A stretch of 64,000 bases of DNA from Cepaea nemoralis (GCA_014155875.1 JACEFZ010021410.1:32843-96842), one strand, 5' to 3'. Positions 43,418-56,924 are shown, counted from the stretch's first letter. Numbers and translations are program-made. The notes: generated by a model from the letters alone, not told the origin.

Positions 43418-44684
43418 CGTGGGGATCTCGTAATTCCGGGAAAGCAAACAACGATCGTCAGCCATTTGCCATTATAGTTAACTTATACGGCCAAGACATC
43501 GTCACAACCTACAGTCCAAAAAATATATGTATTACAATATCTACGTCTTATTCGGTAAGGGACGTCGTTATTACAACTCAGTGCTCATTCGTCAACTACA
43601 GACAGGACGACCATTGACTGTCACGTTAGGACATTATTAGAGTATCTTTGAATATTTATATAACCTGCACACCAAGGACTTCCTCGCGTACGTTTCCTCC
43701 AGATGACTCCCTACGGACATTTACACGCTGCATCCCTCATCCACTCTTCCCGACATATCAGCTACACGGGACAAATGGACATTTCGGCACACCCCAAAGT
43801 CACACTCGTAAGGACGGATCTTCACCATGGGCAATTTTACACTTGCATCAGCCACATTTGCAACTTCACCTACTAGACTACGGACATCAGAACTTGTACA
43901 CACGTCATTATGGACATATCACAGGTCTATCACTCCGAGTATCTTGAGGATTCGATTCTCTATTCACACCGCAAACTGGGATATATACCAATAAGGACTT
44001 ATAATTACTGTTTGTTGCTGTAGAACTGTGATCTGTTCTGGGTGTATATGTCATATTTTTGTTTCCGATGACCGACTTCGTTTTAATATAACAACGTGGG
44101 TGGCTGGTGGGCTATTCTCGTGCCAAACTTGTCTCATTCTGTATGACACTAGAGTACGATATACTGACGATTGTCAGCTTGTTACAAATCTCGCTTTTGT
44201 AACGATCTCGCATTCGTCGGTACAGTGTTGTAGCGAACGGTTCGTTATCTGTCGTTATAAGTTCGTTATTTACCGTATTAGGGATGCATTCGTTATCTGT
44301 CGCTACGTCGTACGTTTTTGTTAGGTATCACTAGGTCGTATACGCGCATTAGTTCTATATCACTATTCAGTATTCTTATGTGATTAGATATGTATGTCTG
44401 TGTGACACTTCGTGGTTTGTTACGTAACAACGTCATTGTTGTTATGTCAGTATATTATTTATATTGAATATATTTTTCGTACTATTTTCTAGTGTTTACA
44501 AGTCGTAACGGTTAGAACGTTATTTATTTCACGCCAAGTCTATTATTATTCTCGCGATTTTTTCTCGTTCAACTTGCTTATATATTTTGATACAATTATT
44601 ATTATCTTCTGCCTACGCGGTCTATAGATTGTGCGTCGCATATCTTCTATTTTAGCGGCATAATTTACAAATCATTGGCACAAC
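43418..44684 (+). other. LTR-3 leader
   Basis: 1.27 kb between the 5' LTR and Gag with no open frame of note. Short repeated words GTTCGTTATCTGTCG and TTCGTTATTTACCG occur around 44235-44310. Confidence 0.55.
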
Positions 44685-46440
44685 ATGTCGACACTACAAG
44701 ACTTTATGAACATGGGTGAGAAGTCTGGTTTAACTGGTCCCGAGCTTAGACCGTGGGCGAAACAGGAGTTGAAGGACTTTCAAGCCCAGCAACGCGAGGA
44801 AAGGGCAGAGAAGTTAGCAGCAGGGAATGAAGCGAAAGAACTTCAAGCCGCTCGTGAAAGAGAAGAGAGACAAGAAAGATTGACACTTGAGAAAGAATTT
44901 AAAGGAAAGGAATTAGCTATGGAACGAGAGAAAATGGCGGCAAAAGATAAAGAATTGGCATTGGAAAGGGAGAGAATTAGCGACAGAAAGAGAAATGAAG
45001 GAAAGGCAACTAGCATTTGAGAAACAGAAACTTGCAGCCGAAGCACTTTTGAAAGACAAGGAACTTGAAGGTAATTTGAAGGTCAAGACATTGGAGATGG
45101 ATCGTGAAGCTGAAATAGAACGAGAAAGAATACAAGCAAAATATAATGATCCAGTTAAGAAGTACCAAGGACTGATTTCGTAACTTCCAACAAGGTGATT
45201 CGGTTAGTTCATGGATTACCAACTTGGAAGTGTTAGCCAAATTCTATAAAGTTCCTGAACAGGAAATACCGATTCTATTCCATCGACATCTCGTGTTAGA
45301 ACCTTTAAAGGTGATTGAGTTGATCCCTGAGAATTTGCGAACCAACTACAAATACATGCAAGATAGAGTTCTTGCACATGTTAGTCTTAACGAATCTGGT
45401 TTACGTACACAATTTATGACTCTTACTCCTATGTGTAACCAAATATTCCTCGACTTTGTGTCAGAGACTTCTTCTTTGCTTTGACAAGTGGTTAAGAGCA
45501 GCAGACGTCGGTTCTGATTTTGAAAAGATATGTGATCTGATACTGACAGACAACTTCTTTCAGCTGTACCTGAAGCTATGTCTGTATTCCTCGTAGAGAA
45601 TAAATGTAAGTCACTTTGTGAGATGGAGTCACGGGGTGAATCGTTCTATAATGCCCACCGTTATATATGTGCTGACTGTGCACAACCAGAACTTGTGATA
45701 GGGGCTAGCGCCAGAATCCTAGAATCACAAAGGTAATGGTAAGTTTAAGAAATTTGCCAACATAAACAGGGAACCTTATCAGAACACATACAGAGATTCT
45801 GACAGACCTAGAAAGGGTCACTTCACACGATGTCAATATTGTAAAATCTCACACGTTGCTTTAGAAATGTGTGACCAACATCCTGGGTATCATGCGTACC
45901 CAAGAGACATCACATCTAAGAAAAAGAGTAAGTATGACTTCTACAAGAAGAGTGGTAAATGCTAGTCTTGTACGCACATACAAGCCGGTCGTGCGCGATG
46001 AGAAACACTTGGAATGGAGGCGAATACTGCACACGTTTTTTTCCAGCAGCGATTCTGACGACTTCGAGGACACACATGCGGCTATTATTCAGACTTACAA
46101 CGACAAATTAGATAAGACTGAGAAAGACATTCCTGATGACGAATGCCTTAGCGACCATTCAAGAATCCAATGCGGCTGACATACAGAATGACACACTTAA
46201 AGTTCACCAAGCTTGAGGTGAACGGTGAACTCTACTACATGCGTTTTTTGTTTGGGGTAGACCAAAAGAAAGACTACACATGCAAACCTGTAGGATGAAG
46301 AACTTTCGGCGGCACAGTTGAAAGGAATAAAATCGCCAAAATCACGATAAAATCTCCATATTTTGAAGGCACAGTAAATGCAGCAGTACTTCCAAATCCT
46401 TGAGCCGGATTACTCATTGGGAACGTACCCAATGCAAATG
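44685..46440 (+). pseudogene. LTR-3 gag and protease remnant
   Basis: Starts MSTLQDFMNMGEKSGLTGPE, the N-terminal module shared with LTR-2 and LTR-4. A long Glu/Arg/Lys coiled coil (44760-45150) follows, with a frame change near 45000. Capsid-like sequence (GDSVSSWITNLEVLAKFY) is at 45199-45480 after another change. A Cys/His knuckle CQYCKISHVALEMC is near 45832-45873. The protease is reduced to fragments: the D-S/T-G site is not recognisable, while GLLIGNVPNA near 46405-46435 marks its last strand. Confidence 0.82.
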
Positions 46441-46763
46441 ATCGCACTCATGAAGAGGCAATTGAATGGGAGATTGAAAACATTCCAACAAATGCGGTCA
46501 CAAGATCACAAATGCGTCGTCAAGAAGAAGAAGACAAGGACAATTCTTCATCTTCTCAGACTGATAGTGACAATGTTCAGAATACTATAACACTGACTGC
46601 GGACTTAGCTACGGAACAACAACAAGATTCTTCTCTTAACATATGTTTTAATAACATAAACAATTCTTCGAAACAAGCTAAAAATGACTATTGGACATTT
46701 GTATTATACAATAATATTTTGTATAGACAATACAACAAAGGTTCAACATTGTGTTTATAAACA

Positions 46764-47640
46764 GTGCTACCAATCAAATATCGTAGTGAAGCACTGAAGT
46801 TGGCACAAGATTCGCCATTTGCGGGGCGTATGGACATTGCTAAGACTACTCATAGATTGTTAGCACAATTTTATTGGCCTGGTTACGCCAAAGATATCAC
46901 AAATTATGTTCGTTCGTGTTCATTGTGCCAAAGAACCACACAAAAAGGAAACACCCTAAAGCTCATGTTCAGAAAACTGATTTGGCATCACGCCCATTAC
47001 AAAAGATTGCTGTGGATATTGAGCGTCCACTTAACACTACTACTGATCGTGGTAATCGGTTATCTTAACCCTGATTGATATATGTACTCGTTGGTCCAGA
47101 GGCTTTTCCGTTCAAACACATCACGAGTAGATCCATCCTAGATTCATTTTTATTAATTTTCAGTAGGATAGGATTTCCATTATAAATTTTATCAGACAGA
47201 GTTAGTCAGTTTATATCTGCGGCTACCCAAGCAGCGATGATAGTGTTGTGTATTCCACATGTGTTTAGTTCACCTTGGCACCCAATGACAAATGGGGTAA
47301 ATGAAAATTACAACGGGGTCCTTAAACGAACCCTAGCAAAAGTTGCGGCTGGACGTCCGAAAGACTGGGACATTCTATTGCCTTGCAGTACTATTCGCGT
47401 ACCGTGAAGTACCACTAAGCTAGTACTGGTTTCTCTCCATTTGAGCTCGTGTACGGAGCCAATCCTCGTGGTCCATTGATGCTGTACAACGACATACTGA
47501 CTAACAAAACATATGACCACCCTAAAGAGAGACGAGGCATATGAAATGGTTACGCAGTTGCGACATAAAATCATGACAGCTTGTCAAATTGCTAAATCAG
47601 CACTGGAGAAGGCAGGTGAGAAATATAGGCAATACGACAA
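46764..47640 (+). pseudogene. LTR-3 integrase
   Basis: Zinc finger region DSPFAGRMDIAKTTH to CSLCQ (46810-46935). The first zinc His appears changed (GHL of LTR-2 is GRM here). Core fragments AVDIERPLN (about 47010, keeping an Asp), RGFSV and NGVNENYNGVLKR (about 47290-47330, the Glu position). The TDxGTQF block is eroded. Several frame changes. It precedes RT as in LTR-1 and LTR-2. Confidence 0.8.
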
Positions 47641-47835
47641 TAGAAAGGCCAAGACAATAGTCTTGAAAGAATAAGACAAAGTGTTACTGTTACTTCCCGA
47701 CCCTCGAGATTGTCTTGTTACTTCATGGCAGGGTCCATTTAGAGTCATCAGAAAGGTTAGCGACGTTGATTATGTCATTGACGTAAAAGAATAAACAAAG
47801 AAACATTTTCCACATTAATATGCTAAAACCTTACG

Positions 47836-49338
47836 TTGCACGTGACACTGACACTCCACACGATAACCAGCAAATACCACATAGAGTTAGCAGCAGCTTG
47901 CTGGGTTATTAACGAACAACACGAAGACGCTATTACACAACAAATACCAACACCGACAGTTAACAGTGATAAGGGTTGGCAAGCAATACAAATTAAAAAC
48001 AAATTGTCACCACAAGATAGAGATAAGCTTATTTCAGCTATACAAGAGTTTAGCACAATCTTTTCTGATAAACCGGGGCACACATCACTTATTAAACACA
48101 AAATTACTTTACTATCTGATATTCCCGTAAAGGCTGAAACCATATCCTATCCCTCTACATTATCTGGATAAGGTTACAGCAGAAATATCATGAACTTGAT
48201 CAAAGTGGTATCATTAGGAAGTCCATTACAAACTATTGTTCTCCGGTAGTCATTGTGAAGACAAAAGATGGTTCGCAACGTTTGTGCGTCGATTACAGAA
48301 AAGTGAACGTGTTAACACTTCTCGATGCTAAACCAATGCCAAATATCGATGAATTAATCGAAGGCATGGCAAACTCTAAGCTATTTTCCAAGATTGATCT
48401 TACTAAAGGGTATTTGCAAATTCCCATGGATGAAGATTCCATGCATATTACAGCCTTTAGTACTCCATTAGGTTTGTACGAATGAGCATATCTTCCATTT
48501 GGGTTACAAAATGCACCAAGCACTATTCATGCGCATGATGAGGATATTTCTACACGGCATTTCTAATGTTGCTACATATATGGATGATATATGTATCTAT
48601 ACTTCTGACATTGACACACATGTTAAGATATTAAAACAAGTATTTCAGAGAATACAACAACATGGTCCTGAAAGCAAAACCTAGCAAAATAGAAATTGGT
48701 TTCACTGAAATACAATTCCTTGGTCAGTGAATTTCTGATGATTTCCGTAAAACTGATCCACAGGTAGTTACCAAGATCTTAAATATTAAACCGCCTGCCA
48801 CTAAGAAGGAACTTAGAAGTATGCTAGATCTCATTAATTACTATCAGAAATGTATTCCTAACTTTGCTGATATGACGGCAACATTTTCTGAACTTCTTAA
48901 AAAGGTCAACCTACGAAAATTATCTGGACAGAGGATCATGATAAACTATTAACACAGATCAAAACTCTGTTCAGCACATATCCTATTCTTAAATTGCCTG
49001 ATATCTCTAAAGATTTCGTCTTACAGACAGACGCTTTTTTTCTTGCAATTTCAGCTGTTTTACTTCAAATGCATGATGGTAAATTGCATCCTATTCTGTA
49101 CTTCAGTAAGAAACTATCATATACTCCGAGACATTATGCAATTACCGAACTGGAAGCTTTAGCGTTAATTGAGTGCATTGATAAATTCTCTAGATATCTT
49201 CTTGGGAGAAAATTCCTAGTTCTTTCTGACAATAAACCATTGCAGATCTTGTCACTTCTGTTACAGGACTATGAATTTGTTATCTGTCACATTCCAGGCA
49301 AAGACAACAATTTGGAAGATCTTCTTAGTCGTCTCTAG
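47836..49338 (+). pseudogene. LTR-3 reverse transcriptase and RNase H
   Basis: RT blocks: FSDKPGHTSLIKHKI (about 48060), QRLCVDYRKVN (48279), FSKIDLTKGYLQI (48387), HITAFSTPLGLYE followed by a TGA at 48483-48485, then PFGLQNAP-like and YMDDICIYT (about 48580). RNase H is an open 114-codon frame 48994-49338 with QTDAFF (the usual Ala-Ser replaced), ELEALALIE and SDNKPL, ending GKDNNLEDLLSRL. Closest relative in the window is LTR-2. Multiple breaks. Confidence 0.86.
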
Positions 49339-49367
49339 AAATTATGTATATTATATGTTCTTATATT

Positions 49368-50347
49368 TGTGACGAAACGCGTTTATCTGTCTTGGGTCGT
49401 CAAGATCCCGCACTATTTTGGCGCGTCATCGGGGACTTTCCCAGCTAAAAATAGACTGAGGGCAGCCGATGGAGGACTTACTATCTAGAATCTTCTCGAA
49501 ACACCGGAATTCGAGTAACCCGTGATGCTGGGTATCGCTCTAAATTCTCGTGCAGAGAGATCTAGAAACTCTAGGCGGGGAATGACGGTTTCCCGAGAAA
49601 GTATCTTTTCTCAAGAAGCACTCGCTTCTAGTGCGCATTGAGTTGGCACGAAGCGGGAAATTGGCTAAACCCGTCATTCACTTACTTGTGCTCGAAGAGA
49701 ACAGACGCAGGCCTGATGTGAGCCATTTTTGTGTTGCGTCTCACCTCAACCATGATTCGGCTGACTGTTATGGAAAGGAAGCTGAGAAGCCCTTGAACAG
49801 TTCGGAAGCTGACTGGAGATCTGGTTTCTCCTCATTCAGGTAGATATTTGTTTAAATCATTTAACTTTGTACGTGTGTTCCACACGCCATTGTTCTAACC
49901 TCATTACCTATGCGGATGTCCTTGCATACTAATTAGCAAACCGATCGATAACGCAGGTGACAGTTAAGCGTGGGTTTGTTTACTGTGTGCTCGCGAATCA
50001 GCTGTTAGGAACGCCGTAATGTGATGTGGGCGATTTGGGTTCCAAATATATGTACCATATATTGCCAATCGTTGCATCTATTGGGTTGCTGTGTTAGAAT
50101 AAAACCTAGTTACTTGTGCCGGATGGAAACTTAGATTATGTCAGTCAGTTGCTGAAGCCAGAAGAACGGTTAGAAAACCAGGTAAGTTGGTAGGTGGAGA
50201 TTCAGACAAAATTGTGCTTAGTTACTAAGTAAAGGAAGAACTTAGTTCTGTGCCATCAGGAATGATGTAACTATTGTGTAGTAACTTAATAGTGAATTCA
50301 TTGTGTGGAACAGCGGATTTCTGTGGAAAGGTAAGTTGCTTTGGTGC

Positions 50348-50441
<94 letters not shown>

Positions 50442-52711
50442 TGACATTGTGTGTATATATATTAGGTCATGGCATGTGATACTTCCTGGGGTAATTCCGA
50501 ACGCCAAATAGCTCGACGCGAGATAACACTGCGTGCCGTCGCGATATAAATATGCGTTCTGAAATCTTGTCTGAGCTATCCTGTTTCTTTCATACTGGCG
50601 CTAGTGCGAGTGAATGCTAAGGTGCTGGAAGTATGGAAGGATGCAAGGAGGCTGTATGAGACTGGGGAAATATAGGATATGGGGGAAGTGAAAGCAAGTT
50701 ATGAAAGTATGGGTTGGTAGGCCAAACCAACGATGAAGTTCGGTCCAGGCCAAGGCTAAACCACTTGGGAGGACAGAACTGGAACATTACCCTTGGAACA
50801 TGTGGGGAACATGTATTTTCAAGAAGGCTTCTTGACTCTAAGGCAGAGTCTGATAAGAAGAGTTTGCTATGGCGTGGGCAGGTGGTCCCACCAGTAAACA
50901 GGCTTGTGTACATAGTGGACGTGATCATGTCCTATTCCTATATCCCGAGGGATGGTATATTGATCCAGATTATGTTTCTTAATGAACATTGATGATGTTA
51001 GGAACGAGTCCAGGGACTCTTTACCTATTTGTTTAGTTCGATTAAATTAGAACAATAACAGCCTTGTATCACTACTGACGTTAGCGACGACTGGTAGATG
51101 ATTAGGGATAGGTGAGACCTACGATCAGACTCGTCATTCTGATTCCTTGCTCTGTTTGACGGGCTGTTCTGTGAGGCCAGCTGACATTTGGGAACCCATG
51201 CTTTACTACTCTCCATATAGAGATAATGCTTTGGTTATATGCATAACTAAGTAGCATGACTGAGGGTTGAGTAGTTATTGGTAGGATGCATGTGGACTAA
51301 TGTTTGGGCCAGTATACTCGCTCTTCCTTTTCAGGAGTTTGTCTGTTGAGGAACCAGTCAACTATAATGTTGTTGGCAGGAAACCACTTCGTGTGACAAA
51401 GCGAAGGGTTCATTTCTTTACTTATCACGCCAGACTCAACCACACCAGGTACCCAATGTGATTCACCATGCGTGAAGGTTGCATCAAGAAATACAACTGC
51501 CCTGAAGGTGCACGTGTGGGAAGTGATGGTTTGTGATGTTTTTCGAGTACATAAGATACTCTGTTTCTGCCAGGAACATTTCAGCATTTTGAGTAATCAT
51601 GCTCAACGAAAGGAAACCCCGGACCGTATATTATGACGGTGGTTCTGCCTAAACGCAGAAGTAACTGATCTTCAGACACTTGAATGGTTCTTTGGACAGC
51701 TCTAAGGGCAGGTCTTGAGAAGAACGACACCAGCTATTGACTTGTGGCAAGTGTTACCCGGTGGAAGGGACTATGGATTATAGTCCAACCTGAATTGTTT
51801 CCGGGAAATAGATGTCTGATTCTATTAATGTACTGTCTCAGTATGAAGATATAAACTGTGTTCGAGTAGGACTCAGTAACATTTCAGTAGCCATATCTGA
51901 TTCTAAAAACAGTGTGACTGTAAGAGACCATTGAATTGGTCAGTGACATTTGTCCATCCATGTTCCTGTGATGTGATGAAGGGACCATTGAATTGGTCAA
52001 TGACATATCCGTTCTGCAGTGGGACTGTGCTATGAGTGACAGACCATTCGATTGGTCAGTGACTATTTAAGTTCATCGAAGTAACGAGTACTTGGAGTCA
52101 AGTCCAGGAGGATTGTCTCCCAACCAGTATTGTTCGAGAACTGTATTAACAGTGACTCCATGGGAGTGATATAGATGCAGTTGGTCCAGTGAAGTGTGGT
52201 CCAGCAGTGACTCTATTGTTGTGGATCCACGCTCTGGAGACGGAGTGGTCTCCAAGGTTCAGGTCATCTCACTGGAAGGAAGCCGGGTGAGTGGCGGACC
52301 GACTGGACGGGACATCTGCATCCAATCTACTTCTCAACTCGATGAAGACAACATCTCTGATTCTGTCTCTACTCTATCTTCTATTTGTGTAAATAGATTC
52401 TTCTATCAGGATGTTCATTTCAGTTCTATATTCTCAAGGGTAGAATAAACTTTATGTAAGTTGACTTGCTCTTTGTATAATGATTGAGTGTGGTCTCGGA
52501 CGATGCCTAAGTGTTCATTGTTCCACAGGTGTAGGTAGTTAGTGGGGGTCTAGAATCTGGAGGGGCTTGTAGACGTAATTAACTAATCTGAGATCAATCA
52601 CAGAGTAAAAATGTGTATCTGCTTGTCCAACCCCTGTGGCTAGAATACACGGGAGTGCCAGAGACACCTCGGGTGTGGTTCACTCTCACTACCCAAGGTG
52701 AACTCGTCACA
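49368..52711. mobile_element. 3.34-kb element with LTR-like termini nested in LTR-3
   Basis: Begins TGTGACGA and ends TCGTCACA, with perfect 5-bp duplications ATATT on both sides (49363-49367 and 52712-52716). Terminal TG...CA and 5-bp target duplication are the marks of integrase-mediated insertion. I find no internal pair of direct repeats and no protein motif on either strand. It is therefore either a very long solo LTR or a non-autonomous (LARD-like) element. AATAAA at about 52445 suits an LTR read on the plus strand. A (TA)n tract lies inside at 50348-50438. Confidence 0.75.
50348..50438. repeat. (TA)n microsatellite
   Basis: About 90 bp of TA inside the nested 3.34-kb element. Confidence 0.97.
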
Positions 52712-53890
52712 ATATTGCAATTTCACATGTATATTTGAGTAGTTACATATTGTATTAATTGAATTATTGGCAAAGACATATCCAGCATATCGAAGTGATC
52801 GTCAGGTTCATACTATTTGTTATGATGATGGAGCTATTTCTCAATATCTGCTGTGACTTTGAAATGCTGAGCGATGACATTTCGGTTTGATTACACGTAT
52901 TTGTTTCGTAATTCATAGTGCTAATTAATATTTGAAACATTACCATTCGTGAATAAGCTATCGTATAATACAAGGATACAGCGATGATTATGGTTTATAG
53001 GACTTCGAACTGATCACTTGTTATGGTGGTAATCAGGATTCGATTAATAAGTGACAATGATATTTACGGACACTGTCTATATGTGATAGTACATTCAGTG
53101 ACGGTAATATTAAGATTGTTATTAACATTGCGTTTCATAGGATTAAGTTAATAATTCTAATAGCATAGTGTAATGTGTGTATTGATTAATTACACATAGT
53201 TAATTAAGTCTAATTATTAGTTGATTACAATTATTATTATTCATTATAGTTCGTATGTGGTACTTAATTATCCATATGATGGGTGGTAGATGTTCAATTC
53301 TCATTGTGATCGTCATTGCCAAGTATAGCCACCACTACATGTAACATTATGGATTACGCCGTTAACTGATGTTGTCACTCAATCATTATTGCCACACCTA
53401 CACAAAGAGTTTATGATGACGTTTTTAAGGAGCATTTACCTCGATTAAGCCTAAGATTATGACGTCATAATACTAGTACCTCACCTACCCATTTGATGAG
53501 ATTAAGATTCACGACATAGCAGTCGGAATAATTGCACAGTTGGTTACAAGACATTAGTAAATGCAACTGGTACCTGTTATTTACTCACATCCCCTTAATC
53601 CAGGTTTTTGCCTAGAGAAGGACGCTTGTCCTTATGGACAAATGTGGGACTGATCTTTAAGGTTAGTTAGTACATCCTCCCAATAGGCTGTCTACACGAC
53701 GTCTACCGTAGGTGTGTAGCTTGAAGGGCGTGTCCGTTATATATTATTTTTTTATTTTGTGGGTAATCGATAGGTGTCCATAGCATCTTGCTAGTCCCAT
53801 AAAAGTCATTGTGTCTGCACTGCTTTGTGTCAGGTTAATTCTCTTGATGTCGAAAATGATTGCATCAGTTTTAAAAGGGAGGGGGCATAC
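52712..53890 (+). other. LTR-3 3' noncoding region
   Basis: AT-rich, with ATTAATTA-type words near 53120-53260. No coding. It ends in the polypurine tract before the 3' LTR. Confidence 0.6.
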
Positions 53891-54601
53891 TGCCACATAG
53901 CTTTTAGACAGAATGACGTCATCGGAAAAGGCGGTAGAAAATCATATAGGTAAAACCCCACAAGAAACTAAGAGAGTGTCGGTAAACAACACAAACGTCA
54001 CAGAGACGTCAGAGAAGAGAACAAGAACAGAGGACTGATGGAGGCTGAAATGGCAAAGACGTGAAACAGTAAACGTTCGAGGAAGTGGCATGGTTTACAG
54101 TTGTTTGGCTTGATATCAGAAGATGGATGATACGGACAAATAAAGTAATGAAGCATTGATGATGTCGCAGAATATCGCCGCCGACTGAAAACCCTGAGGG
54201 CAGAGACAACCTAGACAGTCTGATCGAACAGCGTCACAAACGATGGGCAGATGGACAGAACAATGTTGAAGGATGAGTGAACCCAATGACTAAGATTGAA
54301 ATACGGTTGGTACAATATGTTACTTAGATATTCAGTATAACACTTTATCGCCGGCTTGGCAGCACAAGCTCCTTAAGGTTGGATGTCAATATTGCTACCA
54401 TAACTCTTGTCAGCTGTGAAAATAAAAGCAGCGACTATTTCGAATTTTCGGTCAAGAGTTGGCTTCATCATTAGTTGACAGTTCCGGCTCCAATTTGTTT
54501 GTAATTTGCTGTTGGATCGTTTTGAGCCGAAGGATTGAAGAATTGACTTACCTTTGATTCTTGTATGTTAACCTTGAGTGGTCTGAATCACGGTCATAAC
54601 A
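53891..54601 (+). repeat. LTR-3 3' LTR
   Basis: Second copy, ending CATAACA. It keeps the first TGACGTCA (53914-53921) but has lost the second. An AATAAA signal at about 54420 precedes the end. Scattered substitutions and small indels separate it from the 5' copy. Confidence 0.93.
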
Positions 54602-54606
54602 GTCTG

Positions 54607-55212
54607 GTTGTGCTTTGGGGCACTTTCTGTCTTGGAATAATATCCCGTGCCGTGTTGTTTTGCGTCAGATCTGTGTATATTATTGATTTTATATTGCTTC
54701 TTTTCTTCTCATTATATTTTTGCATGATATTTTGTTTCTTGGTTTATATGTGTGTTATTATTGTAACTCTTGCGATTAAATCTACTATAGATTGTTTTCG
54801 GTGTCTTACGCACACTGTTTTTGTCTCACACAAGCATGTGGATGTTACTGTGATTAATTTCTCTGTGATCACCAGTCTGCGTGTCTCCATCTTGTGCATC
54901 TAGCGTTTGATAGGCGTCATTAATTGTTTATCATTCATTTATATGTATATATGTATTTCCAACACTATTTATAGGAACTTTCTACAACTATTTGTTACAT
55001 ATTCAACGGAGTATAGGGAATAATACCCCTCCCCGCCTCCACTACGTGGTGCTTACAGAGGGACTATGTGAGTACAGAGTGATATTATCAGTACTACGAA
55101 CTTACTTACAGAGTGAGTGGTGGTGCACTTAGGGAAGGTACTCAAAGACGAGCAGCAGTGTATTTATATTTACAGTTGACTGACGGACAGCTACGTGTCC
55201 ACAATTACAATA
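54607..55212 (+). other. Sequence between LTR-3 and LTR-4 gag
   Basis: Probably LTR-4 leader or remnant LTR. TA-rich up to ~54990, then a CCCCTCCCCGCCTCC tract at ~55028. No coding motif. Confidence 0.4.
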
Positions 55213-55393
55213 ATGCCTACTTTAATGGACTATATTGAGGCGGGTGAATTACTAGGCCTAAGTGGAAGAGAACTACAAGAGTTTGCAGAAACAAAACTCA
55301 GATAAGAGCAGCAATTTGAAAGAGAATAGAGACAGAGTGAACGTGGGGGAAACGGTTACAGGAACAGAAGATAGCAGAAGCCAAACGTTTACA

Positions 55394-55479
<86 letters not shown>

Positions 55480-56922
55480 AATATTATGAAACTAGAAATA
55501 GAAAAGGAAAAACAAAAGTATAAGCTCGAGATGGAAAAGGAGATTGCACTCAAGAAATTAGAACTAGAGTTAATGGGACAGAGCGATGAAGGCAGAAGAC
55601 ATTCGAACTCTCCACAGCGACTAAAAATGCCATACTTTACAGATAAAGATAATATTCAAACATATATAGACAGATACGAGGCTGCGACTGAGGCTTTAGG
55701 CATTCCAGAGGGAGAATATGCTATGAGGCTGGGTAAATATATTAAAGGCAAGGAATTAGATACGATGTTCAATCTTCCAGTGTCAGAAAGGAATAACTAT
55801 GCTATTCTACGTCAACGCCTGCTTACGAAGTTCAATCTAACCGAACATGCATATAGGACTATATTCAGACAATTTGTGCCAGAGAAAGATCAGGACATTA
55901 CAGACTTTATTAATACAGTGAAGAATCTTTTAATAAATGACTGAAGCTTGCAGAAGTAGGAGGAGATTTTAATCGTTTAGTGGACTTGATGCTACGAGAC
56001 AAAGTACTAACGACATGTGGTACAGACTTAGTGGCATTCTTTCAAGAACGAAAACCGAAGAACATTTAAACAATGCCCCAGTTAGGGAAAATTTACATGA
56101 TTGCACATCCAAACTGTTCAATTTTCAAACAAGTTGATGAGGAAATGGTCTGTGCAGCCTATACCAAACAGGATCAGAATCCAGTTAGTAGACCAATGTC
56201 GAAATGTGTTGGCTCAACACAAAAGTATGAGCAGCAAGGACCTCAAGACAATGGTTTCCATGGCAACCATTTCTGCAGATCATGACGTTACCCAGACCAC
56301 ATGGGGAATTTTAAGATACGTCAGAATAGTTATTCTGGATGTTTCAATTGTGGCAGCTGGAGGCACATAATAGCTGATTGTGATGTACAACCATCCAGCA
56401 GGCCAACGAAGGACAGAAGGGGGGACATTATCTGTTTCAAATGTGGCAGAAAAGGCCATTTCAGCTATCATTGTACGATGGGGGAAACTGAGCACTCAAA
56501 TGCAAAGCAAGTGATTGAGACAATCAATAATGAGAGGTGTAGTGGATGCAAACCTCTGTTTGATAAAGACAGTGACCCTGTCATAATGGGCGGTCAGCCA
56601 TTTCAATCAGGATCACCAGTGCATGCATGAGGAAGTTTTAAAATGCATCATGGGTTTGTTAATGACACTCTAGTGGTAATACTTAGGGATTCCAGTTGTA
56701 CGACGATCGGAATCAGAAAAAGTTTGGTACATCCCTCAGTTAACACAGGAAAAAAGGTTAGATGTATTACTTTTAATGGGACAGTAGACGTTTACCCATT
56801 AGCTGTGATCACAGTGACAACACCATATATTACAGGTTGAGTGACAACGTGCGTTCTGGACTCCCCAGTCGCAGTCTTGATCATTGGAAATGTACCAACA
56901 GTCAAAGCATGGGATAGGTGAG
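55213..56922 (+). pseudogene. LTR-4 gag-protease stub
   Basis: Starts MPTLMDYIEAGELLGLSGRE at 55213, the shared Gag N-terminal module, with a stop after 30 codons. A (GA)n tract extends the coiled-coil region. Frame 55486-55944 encodes coiled coil and a capsid-like domain (MPYFTDKDNIQTYIDRYE). Two zinc knuckles follow: CFNCGSWRHIIADC (about 56338-56380) and CFKCGRKGHFSYHC (about 56431-56475). A protease-like segment has lost the D-S/T-G Asp-Gly pair (DSSCTTIGI) but retains VLIIGNVPTVKAW (about 56875-56915). No integrase or RT follows; a LINE fragment starts at ~56925. Closer in Gag to LTR-1 than to LTR-2/3. Confidence 0.83.
55396..55477. repeat. (GA)n microsatellite within gag
   Basis: About 41 GA units. 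In two frames it reads as alternating Arg-Glu, extending the charged coiled coil of LTR-4 Gag. Confidence 0.96.
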
Positions 56923-56924
56923 AC

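Larger units (their letters stand above)
42712..54601 (+). mobile_element. LTR-3: older full-length relative of LTR-2, carrying a nested element
   Basis: Bounded by LTRs of ~706 and 711 bp (TGCCACATAG...CATARCA) and flanked by a perfect 5-bp duplication GTCTG (42707-42711 and 54602-54606). Interior order: leader, gag, protease remnant, integrase, RT, RNase H, long 3' region, polypurine tract (AAAAGGGAGGGGGC, just before 53891), 3' LTR. Many frameshifts and stops. A 3.3-kb element is inserted after RNase H; without it LTR-3 would be about 8.5 kb, close to LTR-2. The LTRs differ at clearly more sites than those of LTR-2, agreeing with the coding decay. Confidence 0.93.
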
